This document shows, in pieces, positions 43,821-53,790 of a stretch of 64,000 nt of DNA (positions are counted from its first letter, which is position 1; each line of letters starts with the position of its first letter). A program made the translations under genes and the position numbers. The notes under the pieces were generated by a model that worked only from the letters and a program-made list of their open reading frames with translations, made no database searches and was not told where the DNA came from. Location of the stretch: contig NZ_JAFHAP010000002.1 of NCBI RefSeq assembly GCF_016938855.1, positions 1 to 64,000 of the forward strand, given 5' to 3'. Source of the DNA: Polycladomyces zharkentensis (lineage in GTDB: Bacteria > Bacillota > Bacilli > Thermoactinomycetales > JIR-001).

Positions 43821-44693
43821 TTATTTGACAAACCCGATCAACATTTCGCGCAACACTTTGGCTGCCGCCACCGGTGTCTGCTCCGTCGGATCGTAGACGG
43901 GCGCCACCTCGACAATGTCCGCCCCGACGACACGCACATCCGATCGGGCGATCAAGCGGATGGCTTCCAACAATTCGCGCGAGGTGATCCCGCCCGGCTC
44001 CGGCGTGCCCGTTCCCGGCGCAAAGGCAGGGTCCAATACGTCGATGTCCACGGTGACGTACACCGGCCGTCCTTTCAATCCGGGCAGTTCGCTTCGGAGC
44101 GGTTCCACCACGTCAAACGGATGAAAGTGAATGCCGGATCGCTCCGCATACTCAAACTCTTCCTTGGTTCCGGATCGAATCCCGAACTGATACACATTTT
44201 GCGGCCCGATCAACTCGGCGATTTTGCGCAGGGGCGTGGCATGCGACAATGCTTCCCCCTCATAATCGGTCCGCAAATCCGCATGGGCATCCAAGTGGAT
44301 CACGGCCAGATCGGGATAATGCCGGTATACCTCCCGCACCACCGGCCAGGTGACGAGATGTTCCCCTCCCAGCCCGAACGGGATTTTGCCGTGAGAGAGC
44401 ACCTTATCCACAAACGCGCCGATCTTCGCGACACTTTTCTCCGGATTGCCGAATGGCAACGGAATGTCCCCCGCATCGTAATATTTCACTTCCGTCATTT
44501 CGCGACGAAGATACGGGCTGTACTCCTCCAGCACCAATGACACTTCGCGCACCCGCGCCGGGCCGAAGCGGGAACCCGGACGGAAGCTGACCGTCCAATC
44601 CATCGGCATACCATAGATGACCGCCTGTGCAGCGTCCCAATCCTGTGTCGCACCGATGAAGACATTGCCCGAGTAGGCTTCGTCAAACCGCAT
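43821..44693 (-). CDS. speB: Agmatinase (ureohydrolase)
   Basis: A 290-residue Mn-dependent ureohydrolase splitting agmatine into putrescine and urea. Metal-binding motifs GGEHLVTW, HLDAHADLR and DIDVLDPAFAPGTGTPEPGG are all intact. It provides putrescine for the adjacent spermidine synthase; the two genes lie 12 bp apart in an operon as in Bacillus. Start at 44693. Confidence 0.95.
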   Translation of the reverse strand: MRFDEAYSGNVFIGATQDWDAAQAVIYGMPMDWTVSFRPGSRFGPARVREVSLVLEEYSPYLRREMTEVKYYDAGDIPLPFGNPEKSVAKIGAFVDKVLSHGKIPFGLGGEHLVTWPVVREVYRHYPDLAVIHLDAHADLRTDYEGEALSHATPLRKIAELIGPQNVYQFGIRSGTKEEFEYAERSGIHFHPFDVVEPLRSELPGLKGRPVYVTVDIDVLDPAFAPGTGTPEPGGITSRELLEAIRLIARSDVRVVGADIVEVAPVYDPTEQTPVAAAKVLREMLIGFVK

Positions 44694-44705
44694 ACCGAAT
44701 CACAC

Positions 44706-45551
44706 TCACTTTTCGATCAATTCTTGGACAAATTGCGGCAGTTGGAACAGGGCTTTGTGCATCTCCGGACGGTAATAACGGGTGTCGAGGCGCGGCAGTT
44801 TGCTTTCATCCACCTCCACCGGATCGAACTTTTTCGAACCGATGGTGAAGCTCCACAATCCGCTCGGGTAAGTGGGAATGCTGGCCGTATACAGCCGCGT
44901 GATCGGGAAAATGTCCGAGATGTCGCGGAATACTTGGCGGATCAAATCACGGTTGAACCACGGGGATTCCGTCTGCGCCACCATGATGCCGTCTTCGCGC
45001 AATGCATCGTAAATCCCTTGATAAAACGGTTTTTGGAACAACCCCACCGCCGGACCGATCGGTTCGGTGGAATCCACCAAAATGACGTCATACGCGTTAT
45101 GATGCGCCTGGATGTGCTTGATGCCATCCTCCACGCGAACCTGCACACGCGGATCGTCCAGACATCCCGCGATTTCCGGGAAGAATTGCTTGGATACCTC
45201 GATCACGCGCCCGTCGATCTCCACCAACGTGGCTGTCTCTACTGTCGGGTGCTTCAGGATTTCGCGGATCGCACCGCCGTCACCACCACCCACCACCAAT
45301 ACGTGTTTGGGTTCCGGATGGGTGTTCATGGCGACATGGGTAATCATCTCATGATAGACAAACTCATCTTTGTCCGTCGTCATCACCATGCCGTCAAGCA
45401 CCAGCATGTTGCCGAACTGACGCGTTTCCATGACGTCGATCGACTGATACTCGGTTTTTTCGTGATGCAACGTCCGGTTGATCCGGGTGGTAATCCCGTG
45501 ATTGGGCGTTTGTTTTTCGGTATACCAGAGTTCGGTTTCAAATTTATCCAT
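44706..45551 (-). CDS. speE: Spermidine synthase
   Basis: A 281-residue aminopropyltransferase making spermidine from putrescine and decarboxylated SAM. Motifs: [20 protein letters not shown] (nucleotide site), [14 protein letters not shown] with catalytic Asp, and the N-terminal [19 protein letters not shown]. Upstream gene of speE-speB, divergent from a penicillin-binding-protein gene. Confidence 0.96.
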   Translation of the reverse strand: MDKFETELWYTEKQTPNHGITTRINRTLHHEKTEYQSIDVMETRQFGNMLVLDGMVMTTDKDEFVYHEMITHVAMNTHPEPKHVLVVGGGDGGAIREILKHPTVETATLVEIDGRVIEVSKQFFPEIAGCLDDPRVQVRVEDGIKHIQAHHNAYDVILVDSTEPIGPAVGLFQKPFYQGIYDALREDGIMVAQTESPWFNRDLIRQVFRDISDIFPITRLYTASIPTYPSGLWSFTIGSKKFDPVEVDESKLPRLDTRYYRPEMHKALFQLPQFVQELIEK

Positions 45552-45866
45552 GGTCGTCCCCTTCCATCTGAATCGTACTGGCTGATGATATGCCGTTCTG
45601 TCTCACAAAGGTCCATCATAAGAATAATCGAAGTGAGGCAAGCGCACAACGATTTCCTGACTGCTTCTCACCGATCCTGTCAGGGTTTTCTTACCAAACC
45701 GTATCCTCCTGCAGGAGAGACGAATCACCGATCACAACCCAACCTTCAGGTATATTCTTTCTGGTTGATTCCCATACTGATACGGAAAATTCTTCTGCCT
45801 TTTTCAAAGAAAAAGAGAAGGTGCACGGGAACCATCCGTGTCCCGTGACCAAAACCGTGGCGGTGG

Positions 45867-47846
45867 ATGGGAATGCTGTTACGCGTCTTTCGCTGGTTCG
45901 GCCTGCTTCTCATAACAGGATCGGCACTTTTGCTGTTCACCATACTATACCTCAAATCCAAACCGCTCCCGCCGCCGGAAATTCCGATGACAACCAAAAT
46001 TGTCGACGAAAACGGCCGCGTGATCGATCAGCTGGATAACGGGGAACACCGGGATCCCATACAGTTGTCCCGTATCCCGCGCTCAATGGTGGCGGCCACA
46101 CTGGCGGCAGAGGATCAAACGTTTTACCGGCATTGGGGTTTCTCGCTCAAAGGGATCGCCCGTGCCGCCTGGGTCAATTTGAGGGAACGCCGGCTGGCAC
46201 AAGGGGCCAGCACGATTACACAACAGCTGGCCCGCAATCTGTATCTGACCCAGGACCGGACATGGTCGCGGAAACTGAAGGAAGCCGCTTTGACCGCCCA
46301 ACTGGAACTGCACTATTCCAAAGATGAGATTCTGGAGATGTATCTCAACAAAATTTATTACGGCCACGGAGCTTACGGCATCCAGCGGGCGGCGAAAATC
46401 TATTTCGGCAAACCGGTGGAGCAGTTGACATTGGCAGAATGCGCCATGTTGGCGGGGATTCCCCGCGGTCCCGCCTTTTACTCCCCGTTTGAACATCCCG
46501 AACGCGCCAAACGGCGACAACGGGCGATTCTCGACACCATGGCCAAAAGAGGATTTGTTCAGCGAGCGGAGGCAGAAGAAGCCAAACGGGAGACGATCGT
46601 CCTGGCTGGCAAACCTCCTACTGAAAATGCCGCGTCGGCACCGTATTTCCGCGATTACATCGTCAAAACGGCGATCACGCAGTTGGGACTGGACGAAGAG
46701 CAGGTACTTCACGGCGGACTGACCATCACCACGACAATCAACCTGAAGATGCAAAAAGCGGCAGAGCAAGCGGTCAGACAATATGTGGGCAACAAAAAAG
46801 GGCTTCAGGCGGCATTGATCTCCATCGAGCCAAAAACGGGGTATATCCGGGCGATGGTCGGGGGAAAAAGCTACCGTGAATCCCAATACAACCGTGTGTT
46901 CGCCAAACGGCAACCCGGCTCGTCTTTCAAGCCAATCCTGTATCTGGCGGCACTTCAAAACGGATACACGCCGCTGACACGAATCGAGAGCCGTCCGACC
47001 ACCTTCACCTACCAGGGCAAAACGTATGCACCGCAAAATTTCGGCGGTTCCTATGCCAACCGGCCGATCACGTTGCGAGAAGCGATTGCCCGTTCAGACA
47101 ACATCTATGCGGTCACCACCCATTTCCGCATCGGTCTGGATCAATTGGTGCAAACCGCCCGACGCTTGGGTGTACGCAGTCCGCTCAGACCCGTTCCTTC
47201 CCTTGCGTTGGGCTCCTACGCCGTCTCCCCGTTTGAGATGGGGCAGGTTTATGCCACATTGGCCAACGGGGGTGTGCGCAACCCGCCGACCGGCATCCTG
47301 AAGATTGTGGATGCCAACGGTCAGGTGATCTATCAGCATCAACCCCGGCCGTCTCAAACGGTTCCGGCCGCACCGACCTTTGTGCTGACGCATTTGTTGG
47401 AGAGCGTGTTCGATTCCGGCGGCACCGCCCATCGCGTAAAACAAATGTTGTCGCGTCCGATAGCCGGTAAAACCGGCAGCACCGATTGGGACGGATGGCT
47501 GTCCGGTTACACCCCCGAGCTGTCCACCACGGTATGGGTGGGATATGACCGGCAACGTCCGCTGCCTCACCGTGATGCACGACTGTCCCAATACATCTGG
47601 GGCACCTATATGCATGAGGCGCTGAAAAACCGGCCGATCGTCCTGTTCCGCCCCCCGGAAGATGTCAAAGGAGTCTACATCGATCCGGATACGGACGCGT
47701 TGGCGACGGATACCTGTCCGCATCGCGTGTTGGAGTATTTTCTGGCCGGGACGGAGCCCAAAGAACCTTGCCCCGTCCATTCAACACCGACGAAAGAACA
47801 GGAATCCCCGTCCATTTGGGATCGGATTTTGCAGTGGTTTCAATGA
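45867..47846 (+). CDS. pbpG: Class A penicillin-binding protein (PBP1A/PbpG type)
   Basis: A 659-residue bifunctional peptidoglycan synthase. Signal anchor LLITGSALLLFTILYLKSKP (residues ~13-32). Glycosyltransferase domain with AAEDQTFYRHWGFSLKGIAR (catalytic Glu), GASTITQQLARNLYL and LNKIYYGHGAYGIQRAAKIY. Transpeptidase domain with SxxK in RQPGSSFKP, SDN and KTGSTDWDGW. In Bacillus the same divergent position next to speE is held by pbpG (ywhE), a forespore PBP, so a sporulation role is plausible. ATG 45867 or 45873; weak ribosome binding site. Confidence 0.9.
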   Translation: MGMLLRVFRWFGLLLITGSALLLFTILYLKSKPLPPPEIPMTTKIVDENGRVIDQLDNGEHRDPIQLSRIPRSMVAATLAAEDQTFYRHWGFSLKGIARAAWVNLRERRLAQGASTITQQLARNLYLTQDRTWSRKLKEAALTAQLELHYSKDEILEMYLNKIYYGHGAYGIQRAAKIYFGKPVEQLTLAECAMLAGIPRGPAFYSPFEHPERAKRRQRAILDTMAKRGFVQRAEAEEAKRETIVLAGKPPTENAASAPYFRDYIVKTAITQLGLDEEQVLHGGLTITTTINLKMQKAAEQAVRQYVGNKKGLQAALISIEPKTGYIRAMVGGKSYRESQYNRVFAKRQPGSSFKPILYLAALQNGYTPLTRIESRPTTFTYQGKTYAPQNFGGSYANRPITLREAIARSDNIYAVTTHFRIGLDQLVQTARRLGVRSPLRPVPSLALGSYAVSPFEMGQVYATLANGGVRNPPTGILKIVDANGQVIYQHQPRPSQTVPAAPTFVLTHLLESVFDSGGTAHRVKQMLSRPIAGKTGSTDWDGWLSGYTPELSTTVWVGYDRQRPLPHRDARLSQYIWGTYMHEALKNRPIVLFRPPEDVKGVYIDPDTDALATDTCPHRVLEYFLAGTEPKEPCPVHSTPTKEQESPSIWDRILQWFQ

Positions 47847-47855
47847 AGGAACACA

Positions 47856-47887
47856 AACCCCCCGCTTGCATGCCATGGCGGGGGGTT
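47856..47887 (+). terminator. GC-rich hairpin after the PBP gene
   Basis: AACCCCCCGC/GCGGGGGGTT (10 bp) with a 12-nt loop, 10 bp after the stop; short following T-tract. Confidence 0.65.
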
Positions 47888-47974
47888 CAAATATTGCCCC
47901 ATCTGCGGGCGCCGGGTTCCCGACTGAGACTCCGTACCGTCCGGGACGGGTTGGTCAATGATCAGGATGCAACA

Positions 47975-48105
47975 TTTTCCAAGTGAGCGAGACCTGAGCC
48001 CGATCGAGCGAGGAAAAACACGGGAATGCAGCATTGCCCCTGGCCTCCCGCGCCCTGCGCCTCCGGTTTTCGCGTTTTGCTCTGCTTCTTTGCAGACACA
48101 GATGG
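47975..48105 (+). repeat. Dispersed intergenic repeat, copy B
   Basis: Starts TTTTCCAAGTGAGCGAGACC, contains CTGAGCCCGA, then CCCTGCGCCTCCGGTT and TTTTGCTCTGCTTCTTTGCA. Shares order and sequence of blocks with copies at 61881-62020 and 37915-38065. Confidence 0.55.
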
Positions 48106-48239
48106 GGCCGTCCGGAAAGCAAGCGCACCTGTTGTCCAACCTTTTTGAGCGGAGAGGATCCAAATTTCCCCTCCAGCAACTCCAGATATTGTCGGAGATG
48201 CAGACCGGCATTGAAGCACTACCTTCTTCGTCCCTTTAC

Positions 48240-48470
48240 TCAGCACTCGTCGCTTCCGCCGATCCGGCCTTCACCGTCGGTCCACACGCCGTCGTTGTAC
48301 AACGAGATCAAACCGGCACGATTCAGTTCCTGGAGTACCTCAAACAGGCTGTCTCGTTTCCCGGCCGGCAATTGCCGGACAAAACGGTTGATATCTTCGG
48401 GTGAAGCGTGTACAGCGAAGTGAACGCCTCCGTGACGTGCAAAATGATCGTTGTCATGGGTGTGGATCAT
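48240..48470 (-). CDS. Small hypothetical protein
   Basis: A 76-residue soluble protein with a His-rich start (IHTHDNDHFARHGGVHFAVH) and a helical middle (EDINRFVRQLPAGKRDSLFE). AAAAGGAGGAGG precedes the ATG at 48470 at a workable distance. No family recognised. The His cluster could bind metal, but this is speculation. Confidence 0.6.
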   Translation of the reverse strand: MIHTHDNDHFARHGGVHFAVHASPEDINRFVRQLPAGKRDSLFEVLQELNRAGLISLYNDGVWTDGEGRIGGSDEC

Positions 48471-48563
48471 GGGGTTCGTCCTCCTCCTTTTCCCCTATGA
48501 TGCGCATTGGCGGTGGGGAATATCAGGGGAAGGACGGGGACGGATGAAAACGCTTAACAAAAA

Positions 48564-48595
48564 CCGAAACAGCGGGGCTTACCCCGCTGTTTCGG
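48564..48595 (-). terminator. Terminator of ywhD
   Basis: A 14-bp perfect stem (arms 48564-48577 and 48582-48595, CCGAAACAGCGGGG) with loop CTTA; on the minus strand TTTTTGTT follows. Confidence 0.85.
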
Positions 48596-48688
48596 CGTCC
48601 TAGCAACTTTGGTTCCGTTACCTTATTTATTAGTGTATCCTTGTGTAAAAGGCGCGGCAATAAGCCCCGCCCAATGTTCACACAGCGT

Positions 48689-49189
48689 TCAATTTTCTGA
48701 GGTGGCCAACGCCTGTTTCAGTTCGTCGCCGGAGTTTTTCCACATCTCTTCATTATGGCTGATCAACAAATCGCGCAGCGCTTTTTTCTCCACATCATTC
48801 AGCCCGTCCAGCTTGATCCGCCGCTTCAGAGCATCATCCATCCGGTTGACGTGCTCGGGGAGAATCTTCCACCCGATCCGCGCTTCCCGGTCGATTACCA
48901 TGGAGCACGCGGTCACACCGGCATAATACGGGCCCTCTTCATTTCGATCCACCGCCACCCAAACAACCCAATACTGTTTACCGTTGGGCACCTGTTGGAG
49001 ATCCGTCGTCCATTTGATCCCCCGCTCCACTGCGCTTTTGGCATGGATCAGCCCCAAATCGATTTTGGCTTGATCCCCGTCAATCAGCACGGAAGAGAGA
49101 TTGCTCAAATTGAGCGTACCCGTCACATATCCGCCGTGTGTGGTGGCATCGTTTCGAATGATATTGAACCCGGACTGATTCTTTTTCAT
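48689..49189 (-). CDS. ywhD: YwhD-family protein
   Basis: A 166-residue protein of the YwhD family found in Bacillales: GFNIIRNDATTHGGYVTGTL, AKIDLGLIHAKSAVERGIKW, GPYYAGVTACSMVIDREARI. Function unknown. In Bacillus it also lies close to pbpG/speE, so synteny is conserved. It starts ~30 bp after the sensor-kinase gene end. Confidence 0.88.
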   Translation of the reverse strand: MKKNQSGFNIIRNDATTHGGYVTGTLNLSNLSSVLIDGDQAKIDLGLIHAKSAVERGIKWTTDLQQVPNGKQYWVVWVAVDRNEEGPYYAGVTACSMVIDREARIGWKILPEHVNRMDDALKRRIKLDGLNDVEKKALRDLLISHNEEMWKNSGDELKQALATSEN

Positions 49190-49216
49190 CCCACTTCGCC
49201 CCCTGTCGATCTTATT

Positions 49217-51046
49217 TTATCGCAGGAGTTTGGAGGGATGCAAAGCAAGCTGTCTCTGCGGGAGGGAAAGCGGGGATTCCTCCAAATGTTCAGCTTTGTC
49301 GCTTCTTGTCCCCTGTTGGGATGTGCCGGAATGGTCCTGGTTGTCGGTGGACGTCCTCTGTTTCTCTCTGGAAACTTGACAAATGGGCAGGTGGATGTTA
49401 AAGGTGGTCCCTCTGCCCGGCTGGCTGGTGACGTGGATTTGCCCGCCGTGATCGGAAATGATGCGGTGACAAATGGACAGTCCCATACCGGTACCGTCCT
49501 TTTTGGTGGTAAAGAACGGATCGAAAATGCGCGACATGTGTTCCGGCTTGATGCCACTGCCGTTATCCTCCACCCGGATGAGGATGCGATCCCGCATTTC
49601 CTTCCACCGTACCGTGACCGTTCCACCTTCACACAAAGACTCCAACCCGTTTTGGATCAGATTGATCAACACCTGTTTCAACTGCTCTGCATCCGCCTCG
49701 ATCACAACCGGGGTAACGGGGGGTTGCACAATCAACTGATGCCCCATCAACATCGTTTTGGGTTGAAGCAGGCGGAGTACATCCTCCATCAGTTGGTCCA
49801 GATTGAACACCGTGAACCGGGCGGGTCGCGACTCGCTCAAATGGAGAAATTGTTTCAGCAAATCATTGATCCGGTCAATCTCCGGCAATATGATGGATTC
49901 CCATTTTTTTACCTGCTCGGATTCCCTGGCGGAAATTTGGATAAACCCACGGATGGATGTCAGCGGGTTGCGAATCTCGTGCGCCAGTCCCGCAGCCAGT
50001 TGACCCAGTGCAGACAGTTTCTCCAGATGCCGGTGGCGCTCCTCCGCCTGATGCCGCAGTCGCCGCTGCTCAATGGAAAGACGATACTCGGCGATCCGGA
50101 TCAACTCCGAGGCATTGGTTGCTTCCTGCGGATATGAGGCCGTTCCCAGACAAAAGTTGAGCAATGTGCGCTCCGCCTGCAATCCACTGATCACCTCTTC
50201 GATCGTCTCCAGGCTTTGACGCAACACTCGTTCATCCCCCATCAACCCAACCGCGAACTGATCCCCGTCGTAGCGGGCCACCTGTGCGTAGGGAGGGAGG
50301 TTTCGCTTCAGTTGGCGAGCCAACATGACCAGCATCTGATCGCCTGCATCGATGCCCTGTTTCATGTTCACCTGTTGAAAATCCACCAAATCCAAACAGA
50401 TGACATGATAAGACTGCCCCGCTCCACACCGGGCCAAACTGCGGGTCACCTGTTCCTGAAACCCGCTGAAGTTGTACAAACCGGTCAAATAATCACGACG
50501 CGACGTCTCTTCCAGCTCCACTATGTATTCATGCAGACGTCGGTTCGCTTCCTCCACTTTGACCAGCAATCGCCGGTTCTCGTGTTTGACCTGCGAGGCT
50601 TCCCAACGGGCTTTTTGCAGCACCGAACTCATCCATCCGATCACACCGAATGTCAGAGCCTGACAGATCAACAACCACCACGGTTGCGCCCGCCATCCGT
50701 TCAAACCTGAGACGATCAAATAAGAAAGGAGAAACGATAAGGTCGTCCATCCCGTCTTCTCGCCGGACAGTCGTACGGAAACAATCCCCTGGCACAACAC
50801 ATACAACCAGATGTTGTTCCAATCTTCCGTCAACGCATCCAGCGCCACCAAACAGGCAGTCACCGCCATGATATAAGCAGGGGTCGGGATTCGCTCGATC
50901 CACTGCTGCTTGATGAGCAACAAGGAGATCAGAACGATTGCGACCAACAAAATCCCCGTAACATAAACAAACGGTTGAAAAGGCTCCGCAGTCGGCTCCC
51001 CGATCCAAAAGAACAGTCTTTGCGCCGCCACGTGCAGCAATTCCAT
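49217..51046 (-). CDS. Membrane sensor histidine kinase with a degenerate GGDEF domain
   Basis: A 609-residue hybrid. Residues ~25-150: five or so membrane helices. Residues ~160-325: a GGDEF-like domain (DYLTGLYNFSGFQEQVTRSL start), but the active loop reads YDGDQF, not GGDEF, so cyclase activity is doubtful. Residues ~340-590: HisKA with GQLAAGLAHEIRNPLTSIRG (phosphorylated His) and HATPase with LINLIQNGLES, DNGSGI and GTGMGLSICHRIISDHGGQI, like KinB/KinA-type sporulation kinases. ATG 51046 after GAGGTGG. No response regulator adjacent, consistent with an orphan (phosphorelay) kinase. Confidence 0.88.
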   Translation of the reverse strand: MELLHVAAQRLFFWIGEPTAEPFQPFVYVTGILLVAIVLISLLLIKQQWIERIPTPAYIMAVTACLVALDALTEDWNNIWLYVLCQGIVSVRLSGEKTGWTTLSFLLSYLIVSGLNGWRAQPWWLLICQALTFGVIGWMSSVLQKARWEASQVKHENRRLLVKVEEANRRLHEYIVELEETSRRDYLTGLYNFSGFQEQVTRSLARCGAGQSYHVICLDLVDFQQVNMKQGIDAGDQMLVMLARQLKRNLPPYAQVARYDGDQFAVGLMGDERVLRQSLETIEEVISGLQAERTLLNFCLGTASYPQEATNASELIRIAEYRLSIEQRRLRHQAEERHRHLEKLSALGQLAAGLAHEIRNPLTSIRGFIQISARESEQVKKWESIILPEIDRINDLLKQFLHLSESRPARFTVFNLDQLMEDVLRLLQPKTMLMGHQLIVQPPVTPVVIEADAEQLKQVLINLIQNGLESLCEGGTVTVRWKEMRDRILIRVEDNGSGIKPEHMSRIFDPFFTTKKDGTGMGLSICHRIISDHGGQIHVTSQPGRGTTFNIHLPICQVSREKQRTSTDNQDHSGTSQQGTRSDKAEHLEESPLSLPQRQLALHPSKLLR

Positions 51047-51352
51047 ACTACCACCTCGAGGTTGGTGCATGTCCGGTCCTTTTTCATTCAGATTGACAGG
51101 ATCAGATAGAAGCTTCTCTTTTTAGACATTTATGTTTCACTTCATTTCCTTTATTTCCTTCCCGATTTCTCTCATTCGACAAAAGTTATCAACAATCGAC
51201 ACTTCTTTTTGTCAGAACGAATATCGCCTTCGATCATGAAGGAAATATTGATAATTGAATGAATCTAATGAAAGAGGGTGTATTTTTCTGAGTGCATGTT
51301 TTTGTAGCTCGGCCCGTACAATGTAGCAAAACAACGAAAGGGGATCGACGAA

Positions 51353-52744
51353 ATGGTATCCAGAGAACGGACGTTGGCCCAGGCCATTTTGGATCACTTG
51401 GGCGGTACCGACAATGTTTCGTCGCTCAGCCATTGTATGACCCGTTTGCGTGTCACGCCAAAAAAATCGGAATCGGTACGTCTGGAGGAGATTCGCTCAC
51501 TGGAGGGCGTGCTGGGGGTCGTCACATCGACTGACCAACTGCAGATCATTCTGGGACCCGGAACCGTGACCAAAGTGGCTGCACATCTGTCCGAAATGAC
51601 CGGCATCCCGTCGGGGGAGGTGCGCGATATCCGAGCTGCCATCCAAGATCGGAACCGTACGCCATTCAAACTTTTTCTCCGCCGACTGGCCAACATCTTC
51701 GTCCCTTTGATCCCGGCCATCGTCGCCGGCGGGATGATCATGGGACTGAACAATGTGATGATCCACAGTCTTCACTTGGACGAGAAAAGTGCGCTGGTTA
51801 CGATGCTGAACGCAGTCAGCAAAGTGATATTCGCGTATCTGGCCGTCTTCGTCGGGATCAACACCGCACGTGAATTTGGGGGCACCCCGGCCTTGGGCGG
51901 TGTCGCGGGCGGTCTCATCATTCTGCAGGATATCGAGAAGATCACCCCCTTGTTCGGCGAGCCTCTCGTTCCCGGTCGCGGCGGGTTGATCGGCGCTTTG
52001 CTCGCCGCCTGGTTCATCAGCGTGTTGGAACAGCGTATCCGGCGTTGGATACCATCCTCTGTCGATATCATCGTCACGCCGACACTGGCCCTGCTGATAA
52101 CGGGGGTAGCCACGTATTGGTTCCTGCAACCGCTGGGAGGCTGGATCTCCGATGGCATCACAACGGGATTAACCTCCTTGCTCCATCACGGCGGGATCGT
52201 GGCCGGAGCCGTGTTGGCTGGTACGTTTCTGCCGCTGGTGATGACCGGATTGCATCAAGGGTTGACACCGATTCATATGGAATTGCTGGCCAAAACGGGG
52301 CTGGACCCTCTGTTGCCGATCCTGGCCATGGCCGGAGCGGGACAAGTGGGTGCCGCTTTCGCGATCTATCTGAAAACCAAAAATCGTACGCTGAAAAACG
52401 TCATCAAAGGCGGATTGCCCGTGGGGATCCTCGGGATCGGGGAACCGCTCATTTTTGGGGTCACCCTGCCATTGGGACGCCCGTTTGTAACCGCTTGCCT
52501 CGGTGCGGCCGTCGGCGGGGCGTTTCAAGCAGTGATGAACGTGGCCTCTGTCGCGATCGGAGTGTCGGGGTTGCCTTTAGCCTTGTTGATCCAGCACGGT
52601 CAAATCGGCACTTATCTGATCGGGATCATCATCTCCTACGCAGCGGGGTTTGCCATCACCTATTTCTTCGGTTACAAAGAAGAGATGGACCAACATTATC
52701 AGTCTGCCGCCACCGCATCAGGCCAAACGACATTGACGACCTGA
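51353..52744 (+). CDS. murP: PTS transporter EIIBC, N-acetylmuramic acid specific (MurP-like)
   Basis: A 463-residue phosphotransferase-system permease. EIIB domain (1-85) with the phosphorylated Cys in SLSHCMTRLRV, then a glucose-superfamily EIIC domain with GMIMGLNNVM, LHQGLTPIHMELL and GILGIGEPLIFGV. No EIIA domain, as in MurP, so it would use a shared EIIA-Glc. The following murQ gene makes N-acetylmuramate the likely substrate. ATG 51353 follows AAAGGGGATCGACGAA. Confidence 0.85.
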   Translation: MVSRERTLAQAILDHLGGTDNVSSLSHCMTRLRVTPKKSESVRLEEIRSLEGVLGVVTSTDQLQIILGPGTVTKVAAHLSEMTGIPSGEVRDIRAAIQDRNRTPFKLFLRRLANIFVPLIPAIVAGGMIMGLNNVMIHSLHLDEKSALVTMLNAVSKVIFAYLAVFVGINTAREFGGTPALGGVAGGLIILQDIEKITPLFGEPLVPGRGGLIGALLAAWFISVLEQRIRRWIPSSVDIIVTPTLALLITGVATYWFLQPLGGWISDGITTGLTSLLHHGGIVAGAVLAGTFLPLVMTGLHQGLTPIHMELLAKTGLDPLLPILAMAGAGQVGAAFAIYLKTKNRTLKNVIKGGLPVGILGIGEPLIFGVTLPLGRPFVTACLGAAVGGAFQAVMNVASVAIGVSGLPLALLIQHGQIGTYLIGIIISYAAGFAITYFFGYKEEMDQHYQSAATASGQTTLTT

Positions 52745-52869
52745 CGGCTGTCAGCGATGCCCCTGTTTCACAAGCTCAAAGACTGCTCGCGGGGAAATGG
52801 TTTCCCTCTTTGCGCCGTGACGATCGCTGTGCTGAACGTCGAAAAGGGGTTCTCACACAGGGAGGAATC

Positions 52870-53790
52870 ATGATGGAATCGGATTTGTCCCGTCTGATTA
52901 CCGAACAGATCAACGAACGCACTCGGGATTTGGATCAAATGTCTGCCCTCGAAATCGTACGTGTGATGAATGAAGAAGACCGACGCGTTCCGCTCGCTGT
53001 GGAGGAGGTTCTCCCGCACGTGGCGCAAGCGGTGGAAGCGATGGTGGAAACATTGAAACAAGGAGGACACATTTTTTACATCGGTGCGGGCACCAGCGGC
53101 CGGCTGGGTGTGTTGGACGCATCCGAATGCCCGCCCACCTTCAGTGCGGACCCTTCGTGGTTTCAAGGGATCATCGCGGGTGGGGACAGCGCTTTGCGCC
53201 ATGCGGTGGAGGGCGCTGAAGATGACCCCATGAAGGCGGTGACGGATTTGCAAGAGCGCGGGTTTTGCTCGCGGGATTTGCTTGTCGGATTGGCCACAAG
53301 CGGCAGGACTCCGTATGTGATCGGTGCGGTGAAGTACGCCAAGCAGGTGGGCGCGCGTACGGTGGCTGTCACTTGCAACCCGGGATCCGTGTTGGGGAAG
53401 CTGTCGGACATTCCGATCGAGGTCAATGTGGGTCCGGAAGTATTGGTCGGTTCCACTCGTCTGAAATCCGGCACGGCACAAAAAATGATTCTCAACATGT
53501 TGAGCACGGCGACGATGGTGCGAATGGGGAAAGTGTATCAAAACCTGATGGTGGACCTTCAGCCTTCCAATCAAAAGCTGGAGGATCGGGCACGTCGGAT
53601 CATCCGGCATATAACGGGAGTTACACCCGAGGAAGCGGAGGATGCATGGCTCCGATGTGACAAGGAAGTGAAGACGGCGATCATCTCGCTGATGACTGGC
53701 CAAACACCGGAGCGCGCGCGGCAACTGTTGCGCCAAGCGGAAGGACGCGTACGAAAGGCTTTGCAGCTGGCGAATCAAACATCCCGATGA
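52870..53790 (+). CDS. murQ: N-acetylmuramic acid 6-phosphate etherase
   Basis: A 306-residue SIS-domain lyase that removes D-lactate from MurNAc-6-P giving GlcNAc-6-P, a cell-wall recycling step. Motifs: YIGAGTSGRLGVLDASECPP (SIS loop), FSADPSWFQGIIAGGDSALR, VGLATSGRTPYVIGAVKYA and VGSTRLKSGTAQKMILNMLS. Two ATG codons (52870, 52873) follow GGAGGAATC. It lies 125 bp after murP; no MurR regulator or NagZ gene is in the neighbourhood. Confidence 0.95.
   Translation: MMESDLSRLITEQINERTRDLDQMSALEIVRVMNEEDRRVPLAVEEVLPHVAQAVEAMVETLKQGGHIFYIGAGTSGRLGVLDASECPPTFSADPSWFQGIIAGGDSALRHAVEGAEDDPMKAVTDLQERGFCSRDLLVGLATSGRTPYVIGAVKYAKQVGARTVAVTCNPGSVLGKLSDIPIEVNVGPEVLVGSTRLKSGTAQKMILNMLSTATMVRMGKVYQNLMVDLQPSNQKLEDRARRIIRHITGVTPEEAEDAWLRCDKEVKTAIISLMTGQTPERARQLLRQAEGRVRKALQLANQTSR

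Noticed and set aside
49217-51046. Active diguanylate cyclase
   Set aside because: The catalytic GGDEF loop is YDGDQF, so cyclase activity is unlikely.
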